DNA of 64,000 nt from Microbacterium ureisolvens (lineage in GTDB: Bacteria > Actinomycetota > Actinomycetes > Actinomycetales > Microbacteriaceae), in contig NZ_JADIJE010000003.1 in the NCBI RefSeq assembly GCF_015278315.1, positions 310,001-374,000 of the forward strand. The letters run 5' to 3'. The first letter of the stretch is position 1, and each line of letters opens with the position of its first letter. Below, one piece after another: positions 1-8,451 of this stretch. The notes under the pieces are model-generated. The model saw nothing but the letters and a program-made list of their open reading frames with translations, was not told the origin of the DNA and ran no database searches. The translations under genes were made by a program, and so were the position numbers.

Positions 1-579
1 CTGGTGTGGTTCCTGCTCGACCGCACGCGCACCGGCGCGCACCTCTTCGCCGTCGGCGGCGATCCCGAGGTCGCCCGGCTCTCGGGCGTCCGGACGCGGC
101 CCCCGCTGATCGCCGCGCACGTGCTGTGCTCGGTGTTCGCGGGCCTCGCCGGTCTGCTGCTCGCGAGCCGTCTCGGTGTCGGCAGTCCCACGGTGGGTCA
201 GCAGGGAGGCTACGCGCTGCTTTCGATCGCGGCCGTCGTGCTCGGCGGCACGCTGCTGCTGGGTGGCCGCGGCTCGGTGTGGGGCACGATCGGCGGTGTC
301 GCGATCTTCGCCGTCGTCGACAACGTGATGAGCGTCATGCAGGTCAACCCGTTCCTCAAGGACGTCGTGCGCGGCGTCGTGATCGTCGCCGCGGTCGCCG
401 TGTACAGCCGCCGCGCGATCGTCCGCCGCCGCACACGGTTCGGTCCCGGCGGCACCAGGACAGGCGGGGATGCCGAAGCCGAGGCCGCCGCACCCGCGAT
501 GGCCGCGGCATCCCACGCCCTCGAGGCGGAGGCCGATGCGGCCGAAGGCGGCGCCGCGACGCAGGGAGGTGCGCGATGA
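1..579 (+). CDS. Sugar ABC transporter permease, CUT2/RbsC type (5' end outside window)
   Basis: The window opens inside this gene and the true start lies upstream. It encodes an inner-membrane permease of the BPD_transp_2 family (ribose/xylose-type importers). The visible part carries the family's cytoplasmic segment AVGGDPEVARLSGV followed by hydrophobic helices and the VVLGGTLLLGGRGSVWG loop. The last 50 residues are an Ala/Glu-rich tail. Its stop overlaps the ATG of the next permease (ATGA), so the two are translationally coupled and probably form the two halves of one channel. The ATPase gene is expected just upstream. The substrate cannot be read from the sequence; the downstream epimerases suggest a sugar or polyol. 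Confidence 0.9.
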   Translation: MVWFLLDRTRTGAHLFAVGGDPEVARLSGVRTRPPLIAAHVLCSVFAGLAGLLLASRLGVGSPTVGQQGGYALLSIAAVVLGGTLLLGGRGSVWGTIGGVAIFAVVDNVMSVMQVNPFLKDVVRGVVIVAAVAVYSRRAIVRRRTRFGPGGTRTGGDAEAEAAAPAMAAASHALEAEADAAEGGAATQGGAR

Positions 580-1655
580 GGTTCCTCAAGACCCTCGTAA
601 GCCCGCGGGGCGCGGTGTTCCTGCTGCTGGTGATCCTGCTGATCGCCATCATGGTGCTGAACCCGAACTTCGCCGACCCCGGGCAGATCATGCGCTACAT
701 CCAGCGCGTGGCCCCCGTCGCGATCGTCGCGATCGGGCAGTACTTCGTGATCATCGCGGGAGAGTTCGACCTGTCTCAGGGATCCCTCATCACCGCGCAG
801 GTGATCGTCGCCGGCAACCTCGTCGGTCAGGACGACTCCCGCACCGTGCCGGTGCTGTGCCTCATGATCGTGCTCGGCCTGTTCATCGGCCTGGTGAACG
901 GCCTGCTCACCACGCTGTTGAAGGTGCCGTCGTTCATCGTCACCCTGGGCATGATGCTCGCCCTGCTCGGCCTGGTGCTCTGGTGGACGGGAGGCGCGGC
1001 CACGGGCAACCCCGCCGACAGCTTCCGCCAGATCGGGCGCGGCGGCATCCGCGACATCCCCGTGATCGAGTTCCTGCCGTGGTCGGTCCTCATCCTCGCC
1101 GTCTGGCTCGCCCTCGGCATCTGGGTCACCAAGCGGCCGCTCGGAAAGCTCCTCATCGCCATCGGCGACAACGCGCGGGCCACACGGTACTCGGGCGCCC
1201 GGGACTGGTGGGTGACGACGCAGGCGTTCATGATCTCGTCGCTGTCGGCCACCGTCTCGGCGGTGCTGCTCGTCGGCTACGCCGGCGTGCACCCCTCGGT
1301 CGGACGCGGCTACGAGTTCGTGGCGATCACCGCCGTCGTGCTCGGCGGGGTCGTGCTCGGCGGCGGCCGGGGCTGGATCGTCGCCGCCGTCGCCGGAGCG
1401 TTCGTCCTCGAGGCCCTCTTCCTGCTGCTGAACATCGCCGGAGTTCCGTCGTCGCTGCGCGACGCGGTGCAGGGCGTCATCATCATCGCCGCCGTCGCGT
1501 ACTCGGGTCTGGTCTTCCGGTCCCGTCGTCGCGGCGGGGCGCCACCGACCTCTCCCTCCCTGGGGAAGGAACCCGACGCGCCCGACGGCGCCGAGGAGTC
1601 GTCCGCAACACCGGCCCTCGCAGGCGAGGGCGCCGCACAGAACGACAGGAGCTAG
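576..1655 (+). CDS. Sugar ABC transporter permease, CUT2/RbsC type
   Basis: 359-residue inner-membrane permease, second of the pair. An N-terminal helix (residues about 9-26) is followed by multiple membrane segments. The family's conserved cytoplasmic stretch appears as AIGDNARATRYSGAR (about residues 193-207) and the VVLGGVVLGGGRGW loop follows near residue 255. The start is fixed by the ATGA overlap with the previous gene and a GGGAGG ribosome site about 6 bases upstream. The C-terminal 45 residues are hydrophilic and disordered. The binding-protein gene starts 2 bases after the stop, so permeases and binding protein form one operon. The transport substrate is unknown. Confidence 0.92.
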   Translation: MRFLKTLVSPRGAVFLLLVILLIAIMVLNPNFADPGQIMRYIQRVAPVAIVAIGQYFVIIAGEFDLSQGSLITAQVIVAGNLVGQDDSRTVPVLCLMIVLGLFIGLVNGLLTTLLKVPSFIVTLGMMLALLGLVLWWTGGAATGNPADSFRQIGRGGIRDIPVIEFLPWSVLILAVWLALGIWVTKRPLGKLLIAIGDNARATRYSGARDWWVTTQAFMISSLSATVSAVLLVGYAGVHPSVGRGYEFVAITAVVLGGVVLGGGRGWIVAAVAGAFVLEALFLLLNIAGVPSSLRDAVQGVIIIAAVAYSGLVFRSRRRGGAPPTSPSLGKEPDAPDGAEESSATPALAGEGAAQNDRS

Positions 1656-1657
1656 CA

Positions 1658-2869
1658 ATGCGACGATCAGTGAAGATCGCCACCACCGCGGTGGCGCTCG
1701 TCGGTCTCTTCGCCCTCGCCGGGTGCACGACCGACCCGGGCGTGGCCCCACCGGACTCGACCGCCGAGCCGACGGAGGACGCCGGCCCCAACGAGTGGTT
1801 CGACCAGGAGCTGTTCGACACCCAGATGGCCCAGCGCGAGGTCGTGCCCGAGGGTCCCGAGGACGAGCCGTACCTCCAGTACATCGACGCCGAGATGATC
1901 GACACGGCGCAGTACGCGAGCGCCGGGGCCAAGAAGGCCTGCTTCGCGAACGCGTCGATCTCGAACCCGTGGCGCCAGACCGGCTGGATCACGATGAACC
2001 AGCAGCTGGAGGTGCTGCAGGAGCAGGGCGTCATCAGCGAGATGGAGACGCGTGACGCTCAGGACTCCGACGACACGCAGATCGCCGACATCGACTACTT
2101 CATCGCCGAGGGCAACTGCGACGTCTTCATCATCTCGCCGAACAGCACGGCGGCGATGACCCCGGCGGTGGAGCGTGCGTGCGACACCGGCAAGCCGGTG
2201 ATCGTGTTCGACCGCGGCGTCGAGACCGACTGCCCCGTCACGTTCATCCACCCCATCGGCGGATTCGCGTGGGGCATCGACACCGCGCAGTTCCTCATCG
2301 ACAACCTCGAAGAGGGCGACAAGGTCGTGGGCCTGCGCATCCTCCCGGGCGTCGACGTGCTCGAGCAGCGCTGGGCCGCGGCCGAGAAGATGTTCGCCGA
2401 TGCGGGCATCGAGGCCGTCGACTACTTCACCGGCGCCGACCCGGCCGAGATCAAGAGCATCATCAGCGACGAGCTTGCGAAGGGCGACGTGGCAGGCATC
2501 TGGATGGATGCCGGTGACGGCGCCGTCGCCGCCATCGAGGCGTTCGAGGACGCCGGCGTGGACTACCCCGTCATGACGGGTGAGGACGAGATGAGCTTCC
2601 TGCGCAAGTGGAAGGAGACGGGTCTGACGGGGCTCGCTCCGGTCTACTCGAACTTCCAGTGGCGCACCCCGCTGCTGGCGGCGCAGAAGATCTTCGCCGG
2701 CGAGCAGATCCCGAAGGAGTGGGTGCTCCCGCAGAGCCCGATCACGGCGGAAGAGGTCGACCAGTACCTCGAGGCCAACGACGGCATGCCCGACGGCCAC
2801 TACGCCAAGTTCGGCGGCGAGAACCTGCCGGGCTATCCCGAGGTCTGGCAGGAGCGCCAGATCCCGTAA
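1658..2869 (+). CDS. Sugar ABC transporter substrate-binding lipoprotein (RbsB-like)
   Basis: 403-residue periplasmic-binding-protein type 1 lipoprotein. The signal peptide ends in a lipobox LAGC (residues 20-23), so the mature protein is anchored through Cys23 on the outer face of the membrane. After an acidic linker the two-lobed fold is visible, with the repeated DIDYFIAEGNCDVFIISP and GKPVIVFDRGV strands typical of ribose-type binding proteins. The C-terminal third has WRTPLLAAQKIFAGEQIP, where this family closes the hinge. It follows the two permeases by 2 bases. An inverted repeat just after the stop (2880-2959) may terminate or stabilise the abundant 3' end of its message. Confidence 0.92.
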   Translation: MRRSVKIATTAVALVGLFALAGCTTDPGVAPPDSTAEPTEDAGPNEWFDQELFDTQMAQREVVPEGPEDEPYLQYIDAEMIDTAQYASAGAKKACFANASISNPWRQTGWITMNQQLEVLQEQGVISEMETRDAQDSDDTQIADIDYFIAEGNCDVFIISPNSTAAMTPAVERACDTGKPVIVFDRGVETDCPVTFIHPIGGFAWGIDTAQFLIDNLEEGDKVVGLRILPGVDVLEQRWAAAEKMFADAGIEAVDYFTGADPAEIKSIISDELAKGDVAGIWMDAGDGAVAAIEAFEDAGVDYPVMTGEDEMSFLRKWKETGLTGLAPVYSNFQWRTPLLAAQKIFAGEQIPKEWVLPQSPITAEEVDQYLEANDGMPDGHYAKFGGENLPGYPEVWQERQIP

Positions 2870-2879
2870 CCCGCAGCGC

Positions 2880-2959
2880 ACCGTGTCCCACTTCCTTCGA
2901 GGCATGTCCCGATGACATCGCTTTCCGGGTCTCGGGAGTGGCAGGAAGTGGGACACGGT
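2880..2959. repeat. 80-bp element with 17-bp perfect terminal inverted repeats
   Basis: The 17 bases at 2880-2896 (core GTGTCCCACTTCC) are the exact reverse complement of 2943-2959. The 46-base interior contains a second short inverted pair (TCCCGA and TCGGGA). It lies 10 bases after the binding-protein stop and 36 bases before the epimerase start. It can fold as a long hairpin, so it may act as a terminator or mRNA-stability structure, but there is no T-run. The long perfect arms with a non-palindromic interior also fit a REP/BIME-like or miniature mobile element. No second copy was noticed in the window. Confidence 0.75.
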
Positions 2960-2995
2960 CGCACCAACCGCCGGTGCAGGCAGCAAGGAGCACGC

Positions 2996-3856
2996 ATGCA
3001 GCGCACGATCGGCGTCAACACCTGGGTGTGGACCTCGCCGCTGACCGACGAGTCGCTGGCCGCGCTCGCGCCCAAGATCGCCGGCATGGGCTTCGGCGCC
3101 ATCGAGCTTCCGCTCGAGAACGCGGGGGACTGGGATGCCGCGCGCGCGGGCGATCTGCTCACCTCGCTGGAGCTGAGGCCCGTGGTGATCGGCGCGATGG
3201 GACCCGGCCGGTCGCTGGTCGACCGGGCGGGGAACGTCCCCGCCACCCAGGCGTACCTGCGGACGTGCCTGACCGCCGCGCGCGAGGTCGGGGCATCCGT
3301 CGTCGCCGGGCCGTTCTACGCGCCCACCGGAGTGACCTGGCGCATGACCCCCGACGAGCGCACCGACGTCGTCGCGCAACTGCGCCGCAACCTCGAACCG
3401 CTCGTCGACGAGGCCGGGGCAGCCGGGCTCTCGCTCGCCGTCGAGCCCCTCAACCGGTACGAGACCAGTGTGATCAACACCGTCGAGCAGGGTCTGGAGG
3501 CGCTCGCGCCGCTGTTCGGCTCCGGCCTCGGCCTCGCGCTGGACACCTATCACCTCAACATCGAGGAGAAGCGACCGGATGCCGCGATCCGGGCCGCCAC
3601 CGGGCGCATCGCGCATGTCCAGGTGTGCGGCAGCGATCGCGGGCCGGTCGGCGACGATCACACCGACTGGCCGGGCACCCTGGCGGCGCTCGACGATGCG
3701 GGGTATGAAGGCATCCTGGGGCTGGAGAGCTTCACGGGCGAGAACGCCACGATCGCGGTCGCGGCATCGGTCTGGCGACCCCTGGCGGCGAGCCAGGACG
3801 ACCTGGCCGCGCGGTCGCTCCGGTACCTCACGGCGCTGCAGACGCCACCGCACTGA
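2996..3856 (+). CDS. TIM-barrel sugar epimerase, D-tagatose/D-psicose 3-epimerase-like
   Basis: 286-residue cytosolic protein of the xylose-isomerase-like TIM-barrel superfamily, closest by motif to ketose 3-epimerases. Visible active-site segments are AVEPLNRYE (Glu150 and Glu156), [10 protein letters not shown] (Asp183 and His186), [10 protein letters not shown] (His207, Gln209, Arg215) and LGLESFTGE (Glu244). By recalled numbering of characterised D-psicose 3-epimerases, the metal ligands are Glu150, Asp183, His209 and Glu244; here position 209 is Gln. Gln at the equivalent site is known in hydroxypyruvate isomerase, so the enzyme may be active with a different substrate. The start has an AAGGAG ribosome site. 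It follows the sugar transporter and precedes another isomerase, suggesting use of the imported sugar. Confidence 0.85.
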   Translation: MQRTIGVNTWVWTSPLTDESLAALAPKIAGMGFGAIELPLENAGDWDAARAGDLLTSLELRPVVIGAMGPGRSLVDRAGNVPATQAYLRTCLTAAREVGASVVAGPFYAPTGVTWRMTPDERTDVVAQLRRNLEPLVDEAGAAGLSLAVEPLNRYETSVINTVEQGLEALAPLFGSGLGLALDTYHLNIEEKRPDAAIRAATGRIAHVQVCGSDRGPVGDDHTDWPGTLAALDDAGYEGILGLESFTGENATIAVAASVWRPLAASQDDLAARSLRYLTALQTPPH

Positions 3857-3884
3857 CAGCTGCGACACCCGAGGAGCAGACACC

Positions 3885-4892
3885 ATGGCCGAGCACCCCG
3901 TCACCCTGTTCACCGGACAGTGGGCGGATCTGCCGTTCGAGGAGGTGGCGCGGCTGGCGGCGTCGTGGGGCTACGACGGACTGGAGATCGCGGCATCCGG
4001 CGATCATCTCGATCTGAAGCGCGCCGACGAGGACGACGCCTATGTCGCGTCGCGGCTCGAGGTGCTGGAGCGGCACGGGCTGAAGGCCTTCGCGATCTCC
4101 AATCATCTGGCGGGGCAGGCGGTGTGCGATTCGCCGATCGACTTCCGGCACCGGGCGATCCTGCGCGAATACGTGTGGGGCGACGGCGATGCCGAAGGCG
4201 TGCGGCAGCGCGCCGCGGACGACATGAAGCGGTCCGCCCGGGTGGCGCGCAAGCTCGGCATCGACGTGGTGGTCGGGTTCACGGGCTCGTCGATCTGGCC
4301 GTACGTGGCGATGTTCCCGCCCGTGCCCGGTGAGGTGATCGAGGGCGGCTTCGAGGACTTCGCCGCCCGCTGGAATCCGATCCTCGACGTGTTCGACGGC
4401 GAGGGCGTGCGGTTCGCACACGAGGTGCACCCCGGCGAGATCGCCTACGACTACTGGTCGAGCGTGCGCGCGCTGGAGGCGATCGGTCACCGCGAGGCGT
4501 TCGGGTTCAACTGGGACCCGTCGCACATGATGTGGCAGAACATCGACCCGGTCGGTTTCATCTGGGACTTCCAGGACCGGATCTACCACGTGGACTGCAA
4601 GGACACCCGGATGCGGCCGCGCAACGGCCGGGCGGGGGTGCTCGGCTCGCACCTGGCGTGGGGCGACCCGCGCCGCGGCTGGGACTTCGTCTCGACGGGG
4701 CACGGCGATGTGCCGTGGGAGGACGCGTTCCGTGCGCTCGACGCGATCGGGTACACCGGCCCGATCTCGATCGAGTGGGAGGACGCCGGCATGGACCGCC
4801 TCCATGGCGCAGCCGAGGCGGTCGGGTTCGTCCGGTCGCTGCTGTGGCCGCCGCCCGCGGCCTCGTTCGACGCCGCCTTCAGCAACCAGTGA
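3885..4892 (+). CDS. Sugar phosphate isomerase/epimerase, TIM-barrel family
   Basis: 335-residue protein of the AP_endonuc_2/xylose-isomerase-like family. It has the family's barrel start ([23 protein letters not shown]) and the four expected metal-ligand positions in order: Glu in HEVHPGE, Asp in WDPSH, His in YHVDCKD and Glu in ISIEWED. It is longer than the preceding epimerase, with an insertion around [18 protein letters not shown], and resembles proteins often encoded with Gfo/Idh/MocA dehydrogenases and inositol- or glycoside-related transporters. GAGGAG precedes the ATG at 8 bases. The gap to the previous stop is 28 bases, so it is probably in the same transcript. The precise substrate is unknown. 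Confidence 0.85.
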   Translation: MAEHPVTLFTGQWADLPFEEVARLAASWGYDGLEIAASGDHLDLKRADEDDAYVASRLEVLERHGLKAFAISNHLAGQAVCDSPIDFRHRAILREYVWGDGDAEGVRQRAADDMKRSARVARKLGIDVVVGFTGSSIWPYVAMFPPVPGEVIEGGFEDFAARWNPILDVFDGEGVRFAHEVHPGEIAYDYWSSVRALEAIGHREAFGFNWDPSHMMWQNIDPVGFIWDFQDRIYHVDCKDTRMRPRNGRAGVLGSHLAWGDPRRGWDFVSTGHGDVPWEDAFRALDAIGYTGPISIEWEDAGMDRLHGAAEAVGFVRSLLWPPPAASFDAAFSNQ

Positions 4893-4909
4893 TGCGGAAG
4901 ACTCGGAGC

Positions 4910-5206
4910 ATGTCGATTCAGCACACCGTCGTCTTCCGTCTCGCCCACGCGCCGGGCTCGTCGGAGGAGGCCGCGTTCCTCGCGGATGCGCGCGCCGCCC
5001 TCACCTCGATCCCCGGCGTGGAGGACTTCCGGATCACCCGGCAGGTGAGCCCGAAGAGCGACCTGGCGCATCAGTTCACGATGCTCTTCGCCGACGACGC
5101 CGCGTACCAGGCCTACAACGACCACCCGACGCACGTGTCGTTCGTGGCGGAGCGGTGGGTTCCCGAGGTGGCGGAGTTCCAGGAGTACGACTTCGTCGAG
5201 GCCTGA
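4910..5206 (+). CDS. Dabb-domain (stress-responsive A/B barrel) protein
   Basis: 98-residue single-domain ferredoxin-like alpha/beta-barrel protein of the Dabb family. It starts with the family hallmark IQHTVVFRLAHAPG and contains PGVEDFRITRQVSPKSDLAHQF, then the YQAYNDHPTHVSFVAERWVP helix, which forms the dimer face in relatives. Dabb proteins are small cytosolic dimers whose roles are mostly undefined; some are cyclases in polyketide pathways. It lies 17 bases downstream of the isomerase and may be the last gene of the operon. A possible -10-like AAGACT lies six bases before the ATG, so independent leaderless transcription is also possible. Confidence 0.85.
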   Translation: MSIQHTVVFRLAHAPGSSEEAAFLADARAALTSIPGVEDFRITRQVSPKSDLAHQFTMLFADDAAYQAYNDHPTHVSFVAERWVPEVAEFQEYDFVEA

Positions 5207-5265
5207 TCCCCCGCGGGTGTGAGCCGGGCGGTGCCGCGAGGCTGGCCGCTCGTGCGACCAGGCCG

Positions 5266-5742
5266 TCAGGTGGCCGGGCGCTCGCCGAGGGTGAGCGCGT
5301 GCAGCAGGCGGGTCAGGTTGACGATGTCGTCGACCGGCCACTCGTCCAGCGCGTCGACCAGCAGGCTCTCCTGCGGCGCCCGCGCCTCGGCGAGCCGCTC
5401 CAGGCCGAACGGGGTGGGGGAGAGCAGGCTCGACCGGCCGTCGTCGGGATCGGGCGTGCGCTGCACGAGCCCGAGCTGCTCGAGCTCGCGCACGGTGCGG
5501 CTGATCTGGCCCTTGTCCGACATCAGCGACTCGGCCAGGCCCGAGAGGGTGATGCCCTCGCGGCGCACGATGGTGGTGAACACCTTGTAGGCGCCCGGCA
5601 GCATGCCGGGGCTCACGCGGTTGGCGTTCTCGGTGATGATCCGCCGGAAGCGGTTGATCAGCTCCCCGAACTCCGCCTCGAGGGCGCGCACCGCCTCGGT
5701 GCGCGCCGCTCGAGTGTCGTCGGAGGTCATCGTGTTCGACAT
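5266..5742 (-). CDS. MarR-family transcriptional regulator
   Basis: 158-residue winged-helix repressor of the MarR family. The recognition region is visible as ITLSGLAESLMSDKGQISRTVRELEQLGLV (about residues 66-95) and the wing as RTPDPDDGRSSLLSPTPFG, with the conserved D-x-R wing motif. It lies directly downstream of the multidrug exporter, with the exporter stop and its own ATG sharing one base (TAATG), so the two are co-transcribed. It most likely represses the pair through the three GTTGAY-N4-GTCAAC sites at 7558-7618 and is released by an exporter substrate. That regulatory link is inferred from position and operator symmetry. Confidence 0.9.
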   Translation of the reverse strand: MSNTMTSDDTRAARTEAVRALEAEFGELINRFRRIITENANRVSPGMLPGAYKVFTTIVRREGITLSGLAESLMSDKGQISRTVRELEQLGLVQRTPDPDDGRSSLLSPTPFGLERLAEARAPQESLLVDALDEWPVDDIVNLTRLLHALTLGERPAT

Positions 5743-7499
5743 TAGCGTCGGGTGGCGGATGCCTCATCCGCCGCGTCAGCCGCAGACGCGCCGGTCGCGG
5801 GCGCGGTGCCGCGGGCCGCGGCATCCGTCTCGACCGTCGCCGTGGCCGTCAGGGTCTCCATGCCCTCGGCGACCGAGACGGTCGCGAGGTCGGCCTCGCT
5901 CGCCTGCACGCGCTCGCTCGTGGTCATGCGGGTGAGCGGCTTGTTGGGCAGGAAGACGATCGCGATCAGGCTGATCACGGCGAGGGGCACCGCGATGAGG
6001 AACGAGTGGGCGATGGCCTGGGCGTAGATGTCCTCGACGATCACGCGGATCGACTCGGGCAGCGCCGAGACCTGCGGGATGGTGCCCGATGCGAGCTGCT
6101 CGCCGATGGCGGCGCCCTTCTCGCCGAGCGCCATGAGCGCCGTGCCGATCTCGTCCTTGCGGTCGGTGAACAGGTTCGTCGCCGACGTCGCGAGCGCCGC
6201 GCCCATCACCGAGACGCCGATCGTGCCGCCGAGGCTGCGGAAGAAGGTGACGCCGGAGCTCGCGACGCCGATCTCGCTCGGGTTCGCCGTGTTCTGCACG
6301 ATGAGGACGAGGTTCTGCATGGTCATGCCGACGCCGGCGCCGAGGAGGAACATGTACACCGAGACCAGCACGAAGTTCGTGTCGTAGTGGATCGTCGACA
6401 GCAGGTACGACCCGGCGATCAGCAGCACGCCGCCCACGATGAGGTAGGGCTTCCAGTGCCCGTGACGGGTCACGAGACCGCCGATCACGATCGAGGCCAG
6501 CAGCAGGCCGGCGATCATCGGGATGGTGAGGAGGCCGGCCTCGGTCGGCGTCGCACCGCGGGCCAGCTGCATGTACTGGCTGAGGAACACCGAGGTGCCG
6601 AACATCGCGATGCCGATCGAGATCGACGCGACCACCGCGAGCGTGAACGTGCGGTTGCGGAACATCGTGAGCGGGACGAGCGGCTCCTTCGAGCGCAGCT
6701 CGACGATGACGAACAGCACGGCGGCCAGGAGCGCGCCGCCCACCATGAGGATCGTCTCGGTGCTCCACCAGTCGTAGTCCTTGCCGGCGTTGGTGACCCA
6801 GATCAGCAGGAGCGAGACGGCGGTCGACAGCAGCACGATGCCGAAGTAGTCGATGCGCGCCTTGCCCTTCGGGCGCGTCGGCAGGTGCAGCGTCCGCTGC
6901 ATCATGATGAGCGCGGCGACCGCGAACGGCAGGGCGATGAAGAAGTTCCAGCGCCAGTCGATGGTGTCGGTGATGAAGCCGCCGAGGAGCGGGCCGCCGA
7001 CGGTGGCGACGGCCATGACGGCGCCGAAGAGGCCCATGTAGCGGCCGCGCTCGCGCGGGCTGATGATGTCGGCCATGATCACCTGACTGAGCGCGGCGAG
7101 GCCGCCGGCGCCGATGCCCTGCACCGCGCGGAAGGCGATGAGCGTGCCCGTGTCCTGCGAGAAGCCGGCGGCCGCGGTGGCCAGCACGAAGATCACGATG
7201 GCGATCTGGATGAGCAGCTTGCGGTTGAAGAGGTCGGCGAGCTTGCCCCAGATCGGGGTCGAGATCGCAGTGGTGAGCAGCGTCGCGGTGACGACCCAGG
7301 TGAAGGCGGCCTGGTTGCCGCCGAGATCGTGGACGATCACGGGGAGCGAGGTCGACACGACGGTCGACGCCAGCATCGACACGAACATGCCGAGCAGCAG
7401 ACCGGTGAGCGCCTGAAGCACCTGGCGGTGCCGGCGCTTGTCGGCGGCGGTGCTCTCGGCGGTGGCGACCGACCCGGTCGCGGGGGTGGACATGGCCAT
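5742..7499 (-). CDS. DHA2-family MFS multidrug exporter (EmrB/QacA type, 14 TM)
   Basis: 585-residue proton-driven drug exporter. Family motifs seen are motif A as GKLADLFNRK between TM2 and TM3, the antiporter motif C as GGPLLGGFITD followed by WRWNFFIALP, and alternating hydrophobic helices consistent with 14 segments up to about residue 510. The N-terminal 35 residues are cytosolic, and the last 70 residues form an Ala/Thr-rich cytosolic tail that is longer than usual. The start at 7499 is chosen over an ATG six bases later because AAGGA lies 5 bases upstream. It heads a two-gene operon with the MarR regulator. The three operators lie 59 to 119 bases upstream of the start. Confidence 0.92.
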   Translation of the reverse strand: MAMSTPATGSVATAESTAADKRRHRQVLQALTGLLLGMFVSMLASTVVSTSLPVIVHDLGGNQAAFTWVVTATLLTTAISTPIWGKLADLFNRKLLIQIAIVIFVLATAAAGFSQDTGTLIAFRAVQGIGAGGLAALSQVIMADIISPRERGRYMGLFGAVMAVATVGGPLLGGFITDTIDWRWNFFIALPFAVAALIMMQRTLHLPTRPKGKARIDYFGIVLLSTAVSLLLIWVTNAGKDYDWWSTETILMVGGALLAAVLFVIVELRSKEPLVPLTMFRNRTFTLAVVASISIGIAMFGTSVFLSQYMQLARGATPTEAGLLTIPMIAGLLLASIVIGGLVTRHGHWKPYLIVGGVLLIAGSYLLSTIHYDTNFVLVSVYMFLLGAGVGMTMQNLVLIVQNTANPSEIGVASSGVTFFRSLGGTIGVSVMGAALATSATNLFTDRKDEIGTALMALGEKGAAIGEQLASGTIPQVSALPESIRVIVEDIYAQAIAHSFLIAVPLAVISLIAIVFLPNKPLTRMTTSERVQASEADLATVSVAEGMETLTATATVETDAAARGTAPATGASAADAADEASATRR

Positions 7500-7557
7500 A
7501 GAAGTCCTTCGAATGGAGAGGTGAGGATGATTCGCGGCGACGATGGCGCGTAAGAAG

Positions 7558-7618
7558 GTTGACGTAGGTCAACAGTTGATTCAAGTCAACGATACGCCGA
7601 TGGTTGATGTGTGTCAAC
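7558..7618 (-). promoter_or_regulatory. Promoter with three 16-bp MarR-type operators
   Basis: Three copies of GTTGAY-N4-GTCAAC lie at 7558-7573, 7575-7590 and 7603-7618. The first is a perfect 6+6 palindrome; the others have one mismatch in the left half. On the minus strand, TTGACA (within 7612-7617) and TATCGT with a 17-base spacer form a plausible sigma-70-type promoter, so the operators overlap the -35 and -10 region of the exporter-marR operon. The spacings (17 and 28 bases) would allow cooperative binding of repressor dimers. Confidence 0.75.
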
Positions 7619-7639
7619 TATCGGTGGCTTTGGGTTGCT

Positions 7640-7790
7640 GGCGTGCCGGGAGGCGGGTCGGGTTGGCGGGCGCCGGCGAGGTGGTTGGCGTGCCGTGGCG
7701 ACGGGTCGGATTCGCGGGTGGCCGGCGGGGTGACTGGCTGCTTGGCGTGCCGTGGCGACGGATCGCGTCCGCGGGTCGCCGGCGGGGGTG
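7640..7790. repeat. Three imperfect tandem copies of a 47-57 bp unit
   Basis: Each unit starts with GGCGTGCC: at 7640, 7687 and 7744. A 20-base stretch beginning TTGGCGTGCCGTGG is identical at 7685-7704 and 7742-7761, and the following GGCGGG-rich stretches are similar. The array fills the space between the marR/exporter promoter and the 2H phosphoesterase. The last unit runs into that gene's ribosome-binding region. No function is apparent. Confidence 0.6.
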
Positions 7791-7801
7791 AGGATGGAGG
7801 C

Positions 7802-8305
7802 GTGTTCAGCGTCGAGTTGATTCCGGATGCCGAGATCGAGCAGTCCGTGCGGGAGGACTGGGACCGGCTCCTCGGTGCGGACCTGCCGAGCTCGGGACGC
7901 AACCCCGCGCCCAGCAACCGGCCCCACATCACCCTGGCGGTGCGGGATCGGCTCGAGGCAGATGCGTTCGCGGGCATCGCCGACCTGCTGCCGATCCCGA
8001 TCGAGCTGGGGGCGCTCGTGATCTTCGGGCACCGGGATCGCTACATCCTCGCGCGGCTCGTCGTGATGAGTGCCGACCTGCTCGCCGTTCATCGGGCGGT
8101 CGCCGGGCTCGCCGGCAAACCCGAGCCGCACTACTCCAACACGGGCGTCGACCGCTGGACTCCGCACGTCACCCTGGCGCGCGGGCTCACCGCGGTGCGC
8201 TTGGCGACGGCGATGCGCACCATCCGGGCGCCCCACATCCGCGGGGAGGCGACCGGCTTGCGTGTGTGGGACGCCGAGGCCCGGCACGTCACGACGCTGC
8301 GCTGA
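7802..8305 (+). CDS. 2'-5' RNA ligase family / 2H phosphoesterase (LigT-like)
   Basis: 167-residue protein of the 2H phosphoesterase superfamily, recognised by the two catalytic H-x-T/S-x motifs: HITL at residues 42-45 and HVTL at 122-125, about 80 residues apart as usual. Members hydrolyse or form 2'-5' or cyclic phosphodiester bonds in RNA or nucleotides. The bacterial substrate here is unknown. A GTG start at 7802 is used, with GAGGA 7 bases upstream; the same bases (GAGGAT, then six bases, then GTG) could also be a -10 box for leaderless transcription. It stands alone between a repeat array and a convergent nuclease gene. Confidence 0.8.
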   Translation: MFSVELIPDAEIEQSVREDWDRLLGADLPSSGRNPAPSNRPHITLAVRDRLEADAFAGIADLLPIPIELGALVIFGHRDRYILARLVVMSADLLAVHRAVAGLAGKPEPHYSNTGVDRWTPHVTLARGLTAVRLATAMRTIRAPHIRGEATGLRVWDAEARHVTTLR

Positions 8306-8310
8306 GTGCC

Positions 8311-8435
8311 CGCGCCGGTGCGCTCAGCCGGCGGGGCGGGGGCTTGCGTGCGGGAGTGGGGGTGCGGGTGCGGCATCCGTCCGCGAGCGCGAGTCTGCGG
8401 ATCGGCTCGCGCCGGTGCGCTCAGCCGGCGGGGCG
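8311..8435. repeat. 28-bp perfect direct repeat in convergent intergenic region
   Basis: The 28 bases at 8311-8338 (core GCCGGTGCGCTCAGCCGGCG) recur exactly at 8408-8435, separated by 69 bases. The first copy forms a GCTGAG/CTCAGC stem-loop with the end of the upstream gene, so each copy may contribute to termination between the convergent phosphoesterase and nuclease genes. The second copy ends 17 bases before the nuclease stop. Confidence 0.6.
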
Positions 8436-8451
8436 AACCGCTCGCCGCCGA

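Noticed and set aside
1667..3913. A 748-codon minus-strand open frame
   Set aside because: It is the reverse shadow of the binding-protein and epimerase genes with typical Arg/Val/Asp shadow composition.
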